NCBI GenBank assembly: GCA_954870475.1
Contig: OX940949.1
Coordinates: 54,653,332 to 54,717,331, forward strand
Reading direction: 5' to 3'
DNA from: Euphrasia confusa
Taxonomy: Eukaryota > Streptophyta > Magnoliopsida > Lamiales > Orobanchaceae
DNA: 64,000 nucleotides
Shown here: in pieces, positions 22,393 through 36,300 of the stretch
How positions within the stretch are numbered: the stretch's first letter is position 1
Layout: each line of letters opens with the position of its first letter
Notes under the pieces: generated by a model
The model's database searches: none
What the model was told of the DNA's origin: nothing
Seen by the model: only the letters and a program-made list of their open reading frames with translations
Translations under genes and position numbers: made by a program

Positions 22393-24316
22393 CTGACTAA
22401 TTTGCTCTTTCTTCCTCCCGAAGATTTATTCGAAAACCCTTATTTACTTGCTCTTTTTTTTTCAGAAATCTAAGAGGAAAAACACGAACGAATGGGGGGT
22501 TTACGTTACAGAAAGAAGAGGAGAAGAAAAACGCAACTGTAACTCATATTTACTGCTCTAAATATCCCAATTAATTTAATGTACTAAGTATATATTTAGA
22601 TGTTTTATGAAATATTAATAAGTTTTTAAACACGTATTTTACAATGAAAATATTAATGGTAATCTATCATTTATTGGAGATCAATGTGTTTTCTACTTTT
22701 GACACAAGGAGAAAACATGGATTCTCATTTCTCGCTTAGGAAAATGAAAGTCGGTTGATTTTATTGGAAGAAAACATGAATTATTGGACAGTAAAATAAT
22801 TTGATTTTGAATTTAGGATTTTTAATGATACATAATTAAAATATTATGCTAAATTTGTTTTGGATGAATTAAAAAAATGGAATATTTATTTTCTTAAAAC
22901 TTTTTAAGAATTAGTATATATTTTTTGGTTAACTGTCAATATAATATAAGGAAAAAAATGGAAAGAGTTTGAAGAAACAGTTGTAACGTATAGTCTATGT
23001 TGTAATGAACATATTTGCAATTTTGCAACATCAAGATACTTGTTTGAAAATAAAAAAAAATATATTGCAATTTACAAATATTTTACCCAAGTTCTTGAGT
23101 ATCAGCACAATTTATCAATTTCATTGAGTTGAGAAATCAATTGGATAGCAAATACAAGTAAAATCAATTAATTGTATCTACACACAACACAATAGTAATT
23201 TACATGGTTCGATCTTCAGAAAAAAAACATAATTACGTGCACAGTGAAGGAACGAAGAATGTGAAATTATACTAAAGTTAAAAAATGATTTCACTACATT
23301 CTCTATAACCCAGTGATCATATACAAACGACAATCACAAACAACTTATACTCAAAATTGAAAACGCACCGAGACAAAACTCATATGAGCCCTTGATGTGC
23401 AACTAACCAATTCTTTCAAACCACACGATCAAATAGTGATTTCAACTCGACTTTTGAAACGTGACAGGGCCTCTTTTAATTTAGCATACGGCCCATAGCC
23501 AATAGCCCACGAGCCCAACATAGTACTGGCCCATTGTCACATCATATTCCAACAGTCCAATCAGAATATTGGAGTGGCTCGGCCTTTTCTTTCTCTCGCG
23601 CTCTTCTCGCCTTCTATTTCGATACATCATTCTCTTCTCAGTTTCTCATTTCAAAATTTTCTTCCTCTGATCATCATTATTTCTTCTTCATTTATCACTC
23701 CCACCGCTACGTTGATCAATCAAATCGGTGCATTTTTTTCTCTCCGACGATCCCTTTTATTACCCAGGTAAGAAAACAATCACGAACACTCGAATCCTTG
23801 CATGGTAATCATGGCCGAAATTCGGAATATCGTCAATTTGTGATCCGAAATTTCGATCGAAAATTTGGAATTAAAAATTCGGCCGCTGGAGGCAGGCTTA
23901 GATCTGCTTGTTCCGCGGTTCGCCCGTTAAAGATTTTTGCAGAAATAAAAAAGGATTTGATTTTTATCTGTTCGGTGCATATTTTTTTTGCTGCATTTCT
24001 TCCCTCCGCTTGAATCAAATGTTAAAATTAGGAGCGCTTACATTTTGGGCGTACTTTCGTCATTAATGGAGCCGTTTTAAGTAAAGTGTTTATCCTGAAA
24101 ATCTGATGATTGATAAGCTTGTAATGTTTGTTGAAATCTGCACATATTTTTTATTTATGGCATATAAATAAATAAATACCATATTGGGAAATTAGGAATT
24201 TCATTTACCCGTTGTGCGATTTTGTTTGTTATTAACCATTTTGTGACGATGACGTTGTGCTTTTGATATACTTTCAGCTAAAACACCGAGCAATTCGGAT
24301 GAGGGATCTGTAAGAT
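22393..24316. promoter_or_regulatory. Divergent promoter region CLB1 / BCHC and BCHC 5' leader
   Basis: The two genes diverge here. From about 23600 a C/T-rich stretch looks like the first noncoding BCHC exon, with a donor CCCAG|GTAAGA at 23767/23768. A leader intron runs to the acceptor CTTTCAG at 24277, giving a second leader segment 24278-24316. A four-codon upstream frame ATG-AGG-GAT-CTG-TAA at 24299-24313 ends 3 bp before the main ATG. The transcription start is not determined. Confidence 0.6.
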
Positions 24317-27300
24317 ATGAAAAATACTTCTGGTTACGAAATGGAAGAAGATGAAGAAACTAGAGACCGCAAAGTAATTTCTGAGAAGAACAAGCAGGAG
24401 GAAGTCACGAGTACAGATAATAGCACGAGGATATCTGAAGTTGAAAACATGAAGACAGATGTTGGTTATAGAGATAATGTGGTCAGTGATGGAGCTTTAG
24501 GAGAAGAGCCTTTTGTTTCATTTGTTTATGATGATTATCTGTTTGAGCATGTACCATTGAAAGACCGGGATAAAATTGGTGAGAAGATAAAGCAGTCTTT
24601 GAGTGCCACTGAGTTGAGAAACCCGACAGTTGGAGGCGAGGATACATTTGAGTTTTCCTTCCCTGCTATACAATCATCTGGGTTTGATTCTCCCACGGAA
24701 GTAGATATGCATCACCATGCTCGCCATTTCTCAAGCCCTGGGCCAGAGAGAGACTCAAATCACGGCATTAAAGAGTCCGCATCTACACCTAATCTTGATT
24801 CCACTTTGAATTCATACGAGAATATCGGATATTCTTCTGTTGCCTCACCTAAAAAACAGAAATCCAAACAAGATAAGAACAACGTGTCTCCAGAGCTTCT
24901 TCATTTAGTAGATTCAGCCATAATGGGGAAGGAAGAAAGTTTGCAAAAGCTGAAGAATATTGTTAGTGGTGCTGAGAGTTTCGGAGAAGACGAAGATGCT
25001 GTTTCTATGGCTTACTTAATTGTTGATTCACTTCTTGCCACGATGGGAGGTGTTGAGTCTTTTGAAGAGGATGGGAATAATCCACCCAGTGTGATGTTGA
25101 ACTCCAGGGCTGCAATTGTGGCTGGTGAGCTGATTCATTGGCTTCCTGACATTGGGGATTTTGAGCGTTTTATGTCTCCAAGAACTCGGATGGTGAAAGG
25201 ATTATTAGCCATTTTACGTGCTTGCACCAGGAACAGGGCAATGTGCTCTGTGGCTGGTTTATTGGGAGTTTTGTTACGCACTGTTGAGAGGATTTTTGTT
25301 GAGGATATTGGTTCAAGAGAAAATATTACATGGGATGGAACTCCTCTCTTCTACTGCATTCAGTACTTAGCTGGACATTCTCTTAGTCCACGTGATCTGC
25401 ACATCTGGCTTAACGTCATCAATAAAACGCTCACCACAGAGTGGGCAGCTCGTTTATTGTTTTGTTTGGAGAAAGCCATGGGTGGAAAAGAGGTCAGGGG
25501 TCCGTCAAGTACTTTTGAGTTTGATGGTGAAAGTTCTGGTCTATTAGGTCCTGGGGAGAGCAAATGGCCTTTTACTAATGGATATGCATTCGCGACTTGG
25601 ATCTATATCGAATCATTTGCAGACAATATAAGCACAGCAACAACTGCTGCTGCTATTGCAATGGATGCTACTGCCACAACAGGGAGAGCATCTCCAATGT
25701 CAGCTGCTGTAGCTGCCAGTGCACTGGCTGGTGAAGGCACGACACATATGCCTCGCCTTTTTTGTTTCTTATCTGCTGATAATCAGGGGATGGAAGCATA
25801 TTTTCATGCTCAGTTTTTAGTTGTTGAATGTGTAAGTGGAAATGGAAGGAAGGCTTCTCTGCATTTTACTCATGCATTCAAGCCACAGTGTTGGTATTTT
25901 ATTGGCCTTGAACATACATACAAACAAGGTCTCCTAGGAAAGTCAGAAAGTGAGATGAGGTTGTACATTGATGGTTCCTTGTTTGAAAGCCGCCCTTTTG
26001 ATTTCCCGAGGATTTCTAAGCCGCTTGAAATTTGCTGCATTGGGACTAATCCTCCTCCAACTATGGCTGGGTTACAACGCCGCCGCCGCCAATGCCCTTT
26101 GTTTGCTGAAATGGGACCTGTATACATATTTAAGGACCCTATTGGTCCAGAAAGGATGTCCCGGTTAGCTAAAAGGGGAGGAGATGTTCTGCCTTCATTT
26201 GACTGTGGTGATGGATCCTCCTGGCTAGCAACAAATGAACATGTCCAAAGTATGCCACATGACAGTGCACTTCTGGATACTGAAATTGCTGGGTATCTTC
26301 ATCTGCTGTACCATCCTAATTTGCTGAGTGGGCGTTACTGTCCAGATGCTTCTCCTTCTGGTGCTGCAGGTATCACTATTTTGAGAAATATGTATAATAC
26401 TGTAGAATTTTACACTTTTGATTGTGATTAGCTATCCCATCGATTTTAGTTCTTTTCCGTTAAGGTAGAGCTGACATGCAATGTGATTTAAGGTCTGTGC
26501 ACATGAGATTTTACCATGGCATCATTGTCTTAGGCTGATGTCATTTGTGTAGGAATCTATTATTAGTGGAATCATAAGACACCTAGATACCAATGATCAC
26601 ATTTTATGCATACAAGCTTAGACTAGAATATGCTCAACCGAAGTGGTAATGAGATTACGTATAGTGATTTCTCTAAATTATGGTCTTCTTTCTATTTATT
26701 GTATTGTATGGACTATTTGGCATGTTATTTCTCACTGAATGTCGTACTTGTGCATTTCAGGAATTCTACGAAGGCCTGCAGAGGTTATTGGTCAAGTTCA
26801 TGTTGCTACCAGAATGAGGCCTGCCGAAGCTTTGTGGGCCTTGGCTCATGGAGGCCCTTTGTTCTTGCTTCCACTTGTAGTTAACAATGTTCATGAGAAT
26901 AGCTTGGAGCCACGTAAAACTGACATTTCTCCATCTTTGGTCCCAACTTCACTTGCTGCTCCCATTTTCAGAATCATCTCATTGGCCATTTGCCATCCTG
27001 GAAATAGCGAAGAGTTGTGGCGTCGAAGAGGCCCTGATATATTATCTCGAATTTTGAATTATCTCCTCCAAACATTGTCTTTCCTCCACTCCGCAAAGTG
27101 TGATGGAGACGAGGAACTCGTTGCTGCTATTGTCTCGTTATGTCAGTCCCAGAAGTTAAATCATGCACTTAAAGTGCAGCTTTTCAGTACTCTGCTACTT
27201 GATCTAAAAATTTGGAGCATATGCAGTTATGGACTTCAAAAAAAGTATTTGTCGTCACTAGCAGATATGGTGTACAGTGAGTCATTGGCAATGCGAGATG

Positions 27301-30300
27301 CTAATGCTATCCAGACGCTTCTAGATGGTTGCAGATGGTGCTATTGGACTGTCCGTGAAAACGGCTCTGTAGATACATTTTATACGAGTGAAAATGGCCG
27401 CCCAGTGGGTGAAATCAATGCATTGGTGGATGAACTTTTAGTGGTTGTTGAACTTTTAGTCTTGGCAGCTCCACTATCTTTGGCTTCAGATGATATCCGT
27501 TGTTTGTTGGGTTTCATGGTTGACTGTCCTCAACCAAATCAGGTAATGCCTACAAACCTTAAATTATTATTAATAAAAACTTCAGATATGTGTCTCTATA
27601 AGTTGTTTGTAGTAAGTTAATAGCATTATAATTTTCTGGAATTAAAGGGTGCTACTTACTTTCCGATTTTCTAGAATTAATGGCTGCCACTCTCTTTCTA
27701 GGTGGCCAGGGTGCTCCACCTGATTTACAGATTGGTTGTTCAACCAAATAAGTCCAGGGCTCAAACCTTTGCACAGGCATTTATATCGTGTGGTGGCATA
27801 GAAACACTTCTTGTTCTGTTGCATCGTGAAACAAAAGCTGGAGACCATGAAGTCTTAACTGAGCATGACGTGTCTTTATCTTCGGCTAAAACAGCTTCAG
27901 ATATAACTGAAATAGCTCCTGCAAAAACTGGTCATGATATAGGGGAACTATCGGAGAGAAAAGATTTGAATTTGAATTTACATGAGAATGCTTCTGAGCC
28001 TGAGAATTTTAGCCGTTCTAGAATATCTGATGCGGAAAGGATGTCGTCCCTCAATGAGAATCATTTCCTTAAAAACCTGGGTGGTATAAGTTACCCAATA
28101 AATGCTGAAAATGCTCGGAATAATGTCTATAATGTTGACAAAAATGATGGGATTGTTCTAGCTATAATCAATCTCTTGGGTGCTTTAGTGATATCTGGAC
28201 ATTTAAAAGTCGAAGCACCTGCACCTGTAGAGATGACAAACAATCTTCTTGGTTTGCTTGAGGTGGGAGGCACCATGTTTGATGATAAGGTTTCTCTCCT
28301 TCTCTTTGGTCTTCAGAAGGCTTTCCAAGCAGCACCTAATAGACTTATGACGTCGAGGGTATGCACAGCTTTATTGGCTGCTTCGGTATGTCCTTGTTTT
28401 TAATTTAATTTTTGCCCTCGGTTTGCTAATTTATATCAGTTATATTATAGGTTGTAATTTTCCATTTTTCTTTCACCACTCCCAGAGATTAGTTCTGTGA
28501 GAAATTTACCTATTTATGGGTAACATAATGCTAGAGTGAATACTCTTGTCACATCAGGTTGTATGGGAGAGTGACCAATGAGTGTGTCATGTGTAACTCG
28601 ACCAAAGTCTTGGGACATGTGATGTTTGAACAATAAAGAAGTTCATTTTAGAAGCATTATATTTAGTGACTTTTGTGCCACATTGGAAAAGAAATTTATT
28701 TGAACAAGTTTCATTATGAACATGTTTTAACTGTAGGTAATATTGCTTGCTATGCACGAACATCACTGAGTTGATTTTTTTCCCTCCAGATAAATGTGTC
28801 TTCAGCAGATGATGGACTGAACTTCCATGATTCAGGTCATCGGTTTGAACACTTCCAGATATTATTGGTTCTTCTTCGATCTCTTCCATATGCGTCAAAA
28901 ACATTGCAAAGTCAAGCACTGCAGGTATTAAGTTTTGGCACACAACTATGCCATGATTATTCTTTCTGATATTGTTTGAAATGCTTCAGTCTTTCACGTT
29001 ATTTTTTCCCTTGTACTTTGGTCCGATGCTTATTTCTAAAATTATTATTCTAACAAAAGAACTAGAATTTTTTCAATTTGCTCTCCCATTGTTCATAATG
29101 AGTATTCTATACAATATTCTTACGATGTCATTTTCTAGAAAGTTTGTTATTCAAGTCTCTTTCTAGAAAGTTGTGTGAATTTGTTTGCTTCAATTAATTG
29201 TTAAATTATTTTGTTTTACCATATTCTCGCAGATAATTTGCCTTTGACTGACACTTTCTATGTGATTATAGGATCTTCTGATTTTGGCTTGTCATCCAGA
29301 AAATCGAAACAGCCTGCTAAGAATGGAAGAATGGCCTGAATGGATCTTGGAGATTCTCATATCTAACCACGAGGTAACATCGTCAGCTCTATCAACTCAT
29401 GACCTGAAGATTGTGATTCCAATTATTTTATTGTTCTTCGGCATCTGTCATGGAATAGAACTTCTTGTAATGTTTCAAATGAGTATTTAGCAAGGCCTTA
29501 TTCCTGCTTGTGCTATTTCTCTATCTTTTCATGCAGGCAGGAATATGTAAAAATAAGAATCCGTCCAGCTTGAGAGATGTGGAAGACTTTATCCACAATT
29601 TCTTGATTATCATGTTGGAGCATTCAATGCGCGAGAAGGAAGGATGGCAGGTTAATGATCTTCGATATTTTGTCTTCGTATTTCCCAATATATGCTAGTA
29701 ATAAATTTAAAATAATAAGGACTTACATACTATCAATACTAGGAATGAGCTAGTGATTTCTTGATGTATTGGGGAAGAGTTATTGTGCTGTCACTGCATG
29801 ATGTTCACTGCTTTCAGTTTCCTTCTCGGTTTGTCAGTCTTAATTTAGTTCATATGTCAAATAATTAAGAATTTGCTTGTGCTGACACTAATGATTTGTT
29901 ATTCTCTATCTGTAACAGTTTTTCCATTTTCGTATTGATTTGGTTGATCTTAAAGTTTCATTTTTACTTCAGCATTAGCTCCTGAGTTTCATTCATGTAT
30001 TTGGTCATTACTGTAACAGGATATTGAAGCTACAATTCATTGTGCAGAATGGCTATCTATGGTGGGTGGTTCGAGCACTGGAGATATAAGGATTAGGTAT
30101 TGCAACTAATTTTTAGACATTGAACCTTAAAGCTTTCAGTGTAGGATAAAGACTATTCATTACAGTAATTTCGTTAAGGCTAAACTTGTGAGCTGTTCTT
30201 TTTCAACTTTGTGGTTAAAGATCTTGTGATTGGCCTAGACCGACATTGTGCTGATATGGATAGTTTTTGGACCAACTGTTCTTTCATTAGATTTTTTTAT

Positions 30301-33300
30301 TTGCATTATTTAGAGTGTCAAGAAGCTAAAACTGTTTTACAGGCGGGAGGAATCGTTGCCCGTATTTAAGAGAAGGCTTTTGGGAAGCTTGCTTGACTTT
30401 GCTGCAAGAGAGTTGCAGGATCAGGTGATCTTTATATCCTTGTTTTGGAAAATTGTGTTTCAAGTTGTGAACTTGTAGCTCTTATTGGTTTCATTTTCTT
30501 CTCTTTTGACCTATTAGGATAGTAGATACGGTTCTGTATGTTATTGTGCTGCTTATGTCATATTCTTCTTTTGAAGACATTATGATCCTCCAGTCATGCA
30601 TTAGGAATGGATGTGGGTCCTCTGCAGCTTACACATGTCCCAAAAATTGAGTTTCAGCCTCTCTTTAGTCTTTACTAATAATTGTCCCCATTTGCTAATT
30701 CATTAATCAATTTTATTCTTTCGCTGTTACTTTATGGAGAACATGTTATCTACATACTATAGATTATTATAATGTTCATATTGTAGCATCCTGCATCTAA
30801 AACCAAGTCAATTTGGAGTCTTGCATCCTAAAATATGTCGTGAGTAATAAAAGTGACTTAGGTTTTGAGTAATTGTCTCCTGTACCTGCGTTTGAGCAAA
30901 TTTACTGCATGTGAGAAATAACAATATGGCGTTATTTTTTTTAGGATTACTGTCCTTTTCTTCTGTGTTTTCTGAGACTTAGTATTATGCTTGTAATGCT
31001 ACACTAATGTCATCATCCTAGCTTTTCTATTGCTTCAGACCCAAGTTATTGCTACAGCCGCTGCTGGTGTGGCCGCAGAGGGATTGCAGCCTATGGATGC
31101 AAAAATAGAAGCCGAAAATGCTGCTCAGCTTTCTGTGGCATTGGTTGAGAATGCAATCGTGATCTTAATGCTTGTTGAGGACCATTTGCGGTTACAAAGC
31201 AAACTCTATAGTGCTTCACGCTTGCCTACTGTATCTGTGTCTCCACTTTCAAATACGGTGACTATGGGTCAAAGCTCTTCAAGCTCAGTGCGTGGTGAAA
31301 CTTCATCTCGCACTTCATTTTCTAGTGATGGTGGACTCTCACTTAATGTGAGTATCCTACTAGATTTTATAATGATTTGTATATCTGATATACTTTTTTT
31401 ATTTCGATGCATGACCATCAATGTCTGTCTAGTGTCTCCAATAATATTTTTGGCCAAATTTTTTATTAATGTAACAACCATAAACATTATTTATTTGTGA
31501 CTTTACATTTATGTCTTTACAAATATGTCTACTGATCAATCACTATACTGTTTTTCATTCGAGAACATACATTATTTAGCTTTGTTTATAACAGAGCACA
31601 TTTTCAGTTGGGTAATCAAAGTTGCCTCTTTGATATCTCCTATCTTGACCCAGAATTTATGTTGGCTTGGGTTAGGTTCTTGCTTCAATGGCTGATGCGA
31701 ATGGGAAAATTTCAACAGCTGTAATTGAACGACTGACTGCTGCAGCTGAAACTGAACCTTATGAATCAGTTTCATGTGCTTTTGTGTCGTATGGAAGCTG
31801 TGTCGTAGATTTAGCACAAGGATGGAAATACAGAAGTCGCATGTGGTATGGTGTTGGACTTCCTCAAGAGCAACGTCTATCTGGTGGAGGTGGCAGTGGT
31901 TGGGAATCTTGGAAATCTGCATTGGAGAAGGATTCTAATGGGGATTGGGTTGAACTTCCATTAATAAAGAAGTCAGTTAAAATGCTTCAAGCTTTGTTAC
32001 TAGACGAGTCTGGGGTTGGTGGCGGTCTGGGGATTGGTGGAGGATCTGGTACTGGAATGGGAGGCATGTCAGCACTTTACCAGTTATTGGATAGTGACCA
32101 ACCATTTCTATGTATGCTGCGGATGGTGCTTGCTTCATTGAGGGAGGAGGACGATGGCGAGGATCATATGCTAATGGGGCATGTAAGTATCCCAGACGAG
32201 CCAGTGGAGGGCATCCGTCGACAAAGTAGTGCTACCACGTCTTTTGAGAAAAACAACAGAGTACCAACTAAAAAACCACGATCAGCATTGCTTTGGAGGT
32301 ATCTTCTATGTCATCAATTCTAATGAACTTAAATATTGTGTGTGTGTTTAAACAACTGATACTTGATAGCACACGTTTTCATAATGAAGTGTTATCCACG
32401 AAACAGTTTCATGAAGAAAGAGCTCTTGCCCATCAGATTTCACTGAGATGACTTTACATTACTAATCGTCTTTGATATTATAAGTCATTTGTTATCCAAG
32501 ACTTCCAAAATTTCTCTGTTTTCCTGATTTAAAGTGTTGAGATTGTAAGGTATTTGATGGAAATGTGGAGATATCGTGCTTCTTGGTTTATGCACTATGG
32601 GTTTTCAATCATACTATTGTTTCTCTCAGTGAAATTCCTCGATGTTTTTCCATTGTATATTTCCATATTGAGACTAACTTACAGTTAATTGTGTTCAGTG
32701 TATTGTCTCCTATCTTAAACATGCCAATTTCTGAGAAGAAGAGGCAGAGAGTTCTGGTTGCTTCATGTGCCCTATATTCCGAGGTTCGTTTTATATTAAT
32801 ATTAAATGCTCGTGTTTCTTATGTATTATTTATGTTCAATGGTTTTGCAAACATCAATTGTAGTTTTGGTTTGATAATATTATCCATGAATTTTGTTCAT
32901 GTTTCAGGTATGGCATGCTATTGGGAAGGACCGAAATCCTCTACGCAAACAATACCTGGAAGACATCTTACCTCCATTCGTTGCTGTTCTAAGAAGGTGG
33001 CGTCCTCTTTTGGCAGGGATTCATGAACTTGCTACTGCAGATGGCATAAATCCCCTTGTTGTGGATGATCGTGCTTTGGCTGCAGATGCGTTACCTCTTG
33101 AGGTGGTTTTCCTATTCCATTTTAATAAATAGAGTTGGTCTCAGGTTACGAAGTTCTCTTGTTCACTCACATAATAAAGCCCACCTTTTGTAATATTGAA
33201 GGCTACTATTGAAGCAAAATCACAGGACCTAAATGCTCTTGAATAAAATAATAAAATAAAATTAATTGTGTAATTATCACTCCTTGCAAAAAAACTAATT

Positions 33301-36300
33301 ATAATAGTAATAAACTTTTGTTTGTACCTTTTAGGCCGCTCTTGCTATGATGGCTCCCAGTTGGGCTGCTTCTTTCGCCTCCCCTCCTGCTGCCATGGCA
33401 TTAGCAATGATTGCTGCTGGCGCTGCTGGTGGGGAAACTACTGCTCCTCACTCTCAGACTGTCTCCTCACATCTCCGAAGAGACTCGTCCTTGCTTGAGC
33501 GGAAAACAACTAGACTACATACATTTTCTAGCTTCCAGAAACCATTGGAAGCATCTAACAGTTCTCCAGCCACTCCAAAGGACAAGGCTGCTGCAAAAGC
33601 AGCTGCATTGGCTGCTGCCAGAGACCTAGAGCGTAATGCGAAAATCGGCTCAGGAAGAGGACTCAGTGCTGTGGCAATGGCTACATCCGCTCAACGTCGG
33701 AGTAAAAGTGATTCTGAACGTGTAAGTAGATGGAATGTTTCTGAAGCCATGGGAACTGCCTGGATGGAGTGCTTACAGTCAGTGGATTCAAAATCTGTGT
33801 ATGCCAAGGACTTCAATGCCCTTTCCTACAAGTATATTGCAGTGCTTGTTGGAAGTTTAGCTTTGGCCAGAAACATGCAACGATCTGAGGTATGCATTCT
33901 TTCATTCAAGGTTCTATAAGTAATTCTGAAGTTACATGTCGCAATTAACTGGATCACCCTTTGTTGGTTTTAGGTTGACAGAAGATCACAAGTTGATATA
34001 ATATCTCGGCATCGATTATACACAGGAATACGTGAATGGCGCAAACTCATCCACTGCTTGATAGACATGAAGTGTCTTTTTGGGCCTCTAAGCGAGGCTT
34101 TGTGCAATCCCAAGCTTGTATGTTGTTACCTTGAACTCATTTCACATGGGGGTTATATGAGCTGAATAAATGTTATCGTGAAATTTGGTGGTGTAGGTTT
34201 TCTGGAAGCTAGATCTCATGGAAAGCTCCCCAAGGATGAGGAGGATCTTACGCAGGAGCTACAAAGTCTCAGATCACCTTAGCGCTGCTGCAAATTATAA
34301 ACACAATATGGAGCAGAAGCATGATAACCATAAAACCTCAATCTTAGCTGTGGGAGCCATCTCAACCGAGGTAGCAAATGAAGAGGATGAGTATGACTCT
34401 GCTTATTTGGTTGGTAGCCCAAATGGTGAACAACCTGCTGGAATTCAGACAATACCATCAGGACCTGACGACCAGCCACTTACAATTGCAGAGTTCACTA
34501 CTGAACTAGACAGATCATCTATTTCAGAAGCAGTTGCCCCTGGTTATGTTCCATGTGAGCATGATGAAAGAATTGTTCTTGAGCTTCCATCATCAATGGT
34601 CCGTCCACTAAAGGCATTGAGAGGAACTTTTCAGGTAAGTTCTACATGTCATGTGAAATCAATGTGTGTACCATCGGCATAATGTAATGATCCTACCTCA
34701 TTTTCTTGATCCGGGTTCCCCTTTTTTTAACTTCCGCCGTAAAAACTCACAAATCAATATGCTGTTTTTTGACATTCCGTATGTTACAATTAGTACTTTC
34801 CAGGATAATAGAAAAATAACCTTTGATAATTCTTCTTTTCCTCAGCACCCTTTTCTAGTAGTTAATATTTGTTTATTTTTAGTACTCCGTAAATAGTAAT
34901 ATTTTTTTAGTTAATGAAGCGGTTAGGATTTAGGAGCCTTGGAGTGAAATGAGATGCTTAATTATAATCTACCAGCTGTTCGCTGCATTAGTTTAAAAAA
35001 TTATTACATGTCAGAGATCTATACGAGAATTTTAGAATGTATATGAACTATGAAGTTATATATCACTCATCCACTTGATACACATTTTCTAACGTTGTAA
35101 TGTGTTATGGTATCATTTGTCAGATAACAACTAGAAGAATCAATTTTATTATTGATCACGTGAATAGTAGCGCTCAGGGAGATGTTCACAGCAAAGGTTC
35201 TAATGTAGTTCAAGAAAAGGATCGAAGCTGGTTGATATCATCACTTCGCCAAGTTTACAGCCGAAGGTCAATTTCATAGACATGTTGATACACTTGGACA
35301 CAAGTTCTTCCTCTATTTTTGTTTTATCATTTATATTAATTTACAAGTTATTCCTCTATTTTTGTTGATACACATAGACACATGTTCGGAAGGAAGTAGT
35401 GTCTTATTCATTATTATCCTCGCGATTTGACTCATCATCTTTACTAGGATTATCTTGATACATATGACATTTCTTTAGCCATGAATACCCTCTTATTATT
35501 CGAATGGAAGAATACTAAATTATAAATTCTTCTCAAATAGTGATTTATTTATTTATCATAAAAGTGACTATCTATAATAATTCAGGACGTAGTTTCCCCA
35601 CTTTTCTTCATTTTCTATTCATAAAATCTGCAATTGGTTCTACTGTTGGTTAATGTATAGAACATAGGCACCTCTTTTAGGATATTTCAGTTATTGAATA
35701 ATGTTCTTGCAGATATATTTTGAGAAGAAGCGGACTGGAGTTGTTTATGGTTGACCGGTCAAATTACTTTTTTGATTTTGGGGTATTCTTTCAATATATC
35801 TCTAATGCTGATTTTCCTTCTTGGCTTCGTCTACCATTTAATTTGTTGTGTTATACTGTATCATTTTTCTTTCCTTTCCTTTTTCCTGCAGAGCCTCGAG
35901 GGACGAAAAAATGCATATCGAGCTATTGTGCAAGCCCGTCCTCCTCATTTGAACAATGTCTGCCTCGCGACTCAGGTATTGATTTTCTGATGTCTGGCGT
36001 ACTACCTCTTCTATTGACAAAAAAGCAACTCTGTGTTCTTTATTGAAATTATATACACAATTTTTCATACGTAATTGCAATGAAAAAAGACTAAAAGAGT
36101 ACTCAACCCATAAACCTATAGACGATGTGAGATTTGCATTTGGATGTTTTCAGATTTGGCTTTCTTATTATGAATTATAATAATGATGGAGTTCATATTC
36201 TTTTTATCTTATTTTGAAGAAACCCGACCAACTCTTAAAAAGAAGTCAGCTTATGGAACGTTGGGCAAGGTGGGAGGTATGTTTTCAGGATAAACTTTAA

